Positions 5,856 to 7,540 of a stretch of DNA of 7,540 nucleotides are shown here, in pieces (within the stretch, counting starts at the first letter, position 1; each line of letters starts with the position of its first letter). The stretch comes from an uncultured Sulfurimonas sp. (GTDB taxonomy: Bacteria > Campylobacterota > Campylobacteria > Campylobacterales > Sulfurimonadaceae). The notes under the pieces were generated by a model that saw only the letters and a list, made by a program, of their open reading frames with translations, was not told the DNA's origin and ran no database searches. Location of the stretch: positions 1-7,540 of the forward strand of contig CALDOC010000221.1 of assembly GCA_937914675.1 (NCBI GenBank), in the 5' to 3' direction. A program made the position numbers and the translations under genes.

Positions 5856-7540
5856 TTAGAGGTAATTCACCAAACTTAATTTAGAGACTTTACTAACCGT
5901 TGAGAGCATAGCTTGATAATTAAGTGAAAGTTGAGTAAGTTGTAGAGATGATTCCGCTAAATCAGTATCAACAACTGATGACCGAAGAGACATTGTGCTA
6001 ACTTCCAACAGGCTTGTTCTCGCAAGAGCCGTCGATAGAGTATTCGAGTTTGCTCCGGCCACGGACTGAGTTCTAAAAAGATGATCTTGCAAATCATCCA
6101 TCATAGCGATTGCGTTTTCCATCCCTACGTTTCTAATGTCGCCACTTGAAGAATCTGGGTATATTTTATGATTTTCCACTGCGGATATCATTTCATTAAC
6201 GGTTTTAAAAAAATCTGTTTTTGGATCACGTACCGTTAACGAGTTATTGGCATTGAAGGTTAAAACAGACGCGTTGCCTTGGTCAAAATTTCCACTATTG
6301 GAATCATGAATGGCTAAAGTTGCCTTTGTCGTAATAAACTGTAAATCATCAAAATTAATCTTTCCGTCATGAGAAAGATATGTTCTACCATTGTTGTCCG
6401 CCGTTTGGATCGCACTGTCATATTCTGTTGCGACAGTTGCAGACGTTGGAAGAGAATCTGTAATGGACATATTAATAACGTCCATAAGTTGTTGATACGT
6501 CATATTGTCAGCGTCTACCGCTTCTCTTGGCGAACCCATATTGTAAATATTGTAGTTTGTAGTTCCTCCATCTAGAGAGAAAGTCGAACCACCGTTAGCT
6601 CTATTTTTTAAATCTAACTGCACGGTCATAGAGTTTCCCCCTACATTAGTTCCACTAAACGTCAGTTGCTTTCCATCAAGGGTTGTTCCAGAAGCGACAT
6701 CAATTAATTTTGTTGAAGACGTGGCAAACTTATTTGTAGCCTTGTCTATTTGCGGCACATTTGAACTTAGTTTATTGCCAGACGCATTAAACATCGTTCT
6801 ATCATAAACAAGACCTTCAATATCGGTTGGCGCGCCAGAAGCGGAAGAGTATCCCGACTTGTTAAACTCTCTAATGTAGAGATTTGGAGGATTCGTTAAC
6901 GCTGTCTCGTAATCAGTAACGCCTCCATTTGTTGACAAATCATCAATATTTGTGACATTTGCCAAACCGTTTCCAGAAAAATCCGATGCGGCTACCAAGT
7001 GAAAATCAAGTTTACTTGAACCATTGAGTTTATCTGTAACTGTTATCTGCCCATTATTATTCATTGATACGTTAGCAACGTTTACCGCGCCACTATTGCC
7101 ATAAGCGGTACCTATGGTTCTTAAAAGCGAATCGATGTCAACAGTGGAATCAAGTTGAATTTTTTGATTTATCGCAGTGCCGTCACTCTGAGTTCCCCTG
7201 AGGTAAAATTGGTGTTGCGAACCTGCCGGTATCACACCCATCAACTCTTCCATTGTTGTTTTTCCATTTAAAGTTGAACCAATATTTGGAGATTGCGTCA
7301 CATTGCTTGTAATTTCTCTTCGTACTGAACTCTCTTCTCCTAAAAACAACTCAGCGCCCGTAATGTTGTATTGTTGTTGATTTCTTGAACCTAAAAACGC
7401 ATTCATGGATATATCGTTACCGTTGTAAGTCCCATCATCGGAAATTGGCTTAACGGTAAGCGCTGAGCCAGAAAAAAGATACTCGCCATTCATAGAAGTG
7501 TTTGACAAAGCTTTAAAATTTTTTTCTATTCCTCTCAATT
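5856..7540 (-). CDS. flgL: Flagellar hook-associated protein 3, FlgL (5' end beyond right edge)
   Basis: FlgL (HAP3) forms the junction between flagellar hook and filament and is exported through the flagellar type III system. The visible 561 residues start inside the conserved N-terminal helical region. The FlgL/flagellin signature NGEYLFSGS is at visible residues 17-25, about residue 130 in other FlgL proteins, so roughly 115 residues lie off the window. The TTG at 7536-7538 is therefore not the start. Residues about 30-435 form a long Asn/Ser/Thr/Gly-rich variable region, probably surface exposed. The last 62 residues (from NTLSTALART) are the C-terminal coiled-coil domain with SLRSSVVDTDLAESSLQLTQ, ending in SKVSKLSLVNYL. 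There are no cysteines, as is common for secreted axial proteins. The expected total of about 675 residues is large compared with enterobacterial FlgL (about 317) but in line with Campylobacter-type FlgL. The promoter is off-window. Confidence 0.92.
   Translation of the reverse strand, partial: LRGIEKNFKALSNTSMNGEYLFSGSALTVKPISDDGTYNGNDISMNAFLGSRNQQQYNITGAELFLGEESSVRREITSNVTQSPNIGSTLNGKTTMEELMGVIPAGSQHQFYLRGTQSDGTAINQKIQLDSTVDIDSLLRTIGTAYGNSGAVNVANVSMNNNGQITVTDKLNGSSKLDFHLVAASDFSGNGLANVTNIDDLSTNGGVTDYETALTNPPNLYIREFNKSGYSSASGAPTDIEGLVYDRTMFNASGNKLSSNVPQIDKATNKFATSSTKLIDVASGTTLDGKQLTFSGTNVGGNSMTVQLDLKNRANGGSTFSLDGGTTNYNIYNMGSPREAVDADNMTYQQLMDVINMSITDSLPTSATVATEYDSAIQTADNNGRTYLSHDGKINFDDLQFITTKATLAIHDSNSGNFDQGNASVLTFNANNSLTVRDPKTDFFKTVNEMISAVENHKIYPDSSSGDIRNVGMENAIAMMDDLQDHLFRTQSVAGANSNTLSTALARTSLLEVSTMSLRSSVVDTDLAESSLQLTQLSLNYQAMLSTVSKVSKLSLVNYL

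Noticed and set aside
1..7540. Hidden mobile element, CRISPR array, tRNA or defence system
   Set aside because: No transposase or integrase frames, spaced repeats, tRNA-like folds or toxin-antitoxin pairs were seen. The genes are core housekeeping and motility genes with normal spacing.

Overview
The window looks like ordinary chromosome from a flagellated member of the Campylobacterota (Epsilonproteobacteria), probably close to Sulfurimonas. The reasons are the AT-rich DNA, promoter-like -10 boxes without a clear -35, an AcnB-type aconitase, a large Campylobacter-style FlgL, and flgL lying directly upstream of ftsK. From memory, this flgL-ftsK order also occurs in Campylobacter jejuni. The genus is an inference from gene content, not the result of a search.

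Layout from left to right. (1) The 3' end of an unrecognised gene on the + strand enters from the left edge and stops at 304. (2) A hairpin with a perfect 11-bp stem (319-352) lies between this gene and acnB, which converge on it. It probably terminates the + strand gene and may also end the acnB transcript. (3) acnB (361-2952, - strand) encodes a complete TCA-cycle aconitase B with all three iron-sulfur cysteines. It has its own probable -10 box and ribosome binding site in the 132-bp gap upstream. (4) A 130-residue protein gene (3085-3477, - strand) overlaps the ftsK stop by one base, so it is probably translationally coupled. Its C-terminus resembles the small DUF3820 / ExoX C-terminal-type domain. 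(5) ftsK (3477 to about 5804, - strand) is a complete membrane-anchored DNA translocase with a 51-bp tandem duplication in its linker. (6) flgL (5856 to beyond the right edge, - strand) encodes the hook-filament junction protein and lacks roughly its first 115 residues here.

The genes flgL, ftsK and the 130-aa gene run in the same direction with gaps of 51 bp and -1 bp, so they could form one transcript. A possible extra -10 box sits just before ftsK. acnB also lies on the - strand but appears to be a separate unit. Flagellar junction assembly, chromosome segregation at the septum and central metabolism are not one pathway, so the proximity looks like lineage-specific gene order.

I found no mobile element, CRISPR array, RNA gene or clearly new system. 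The least explained items are the small gene coupled to ftsK, the repeat in the FtsK linker and the unknown gene at the left edge.
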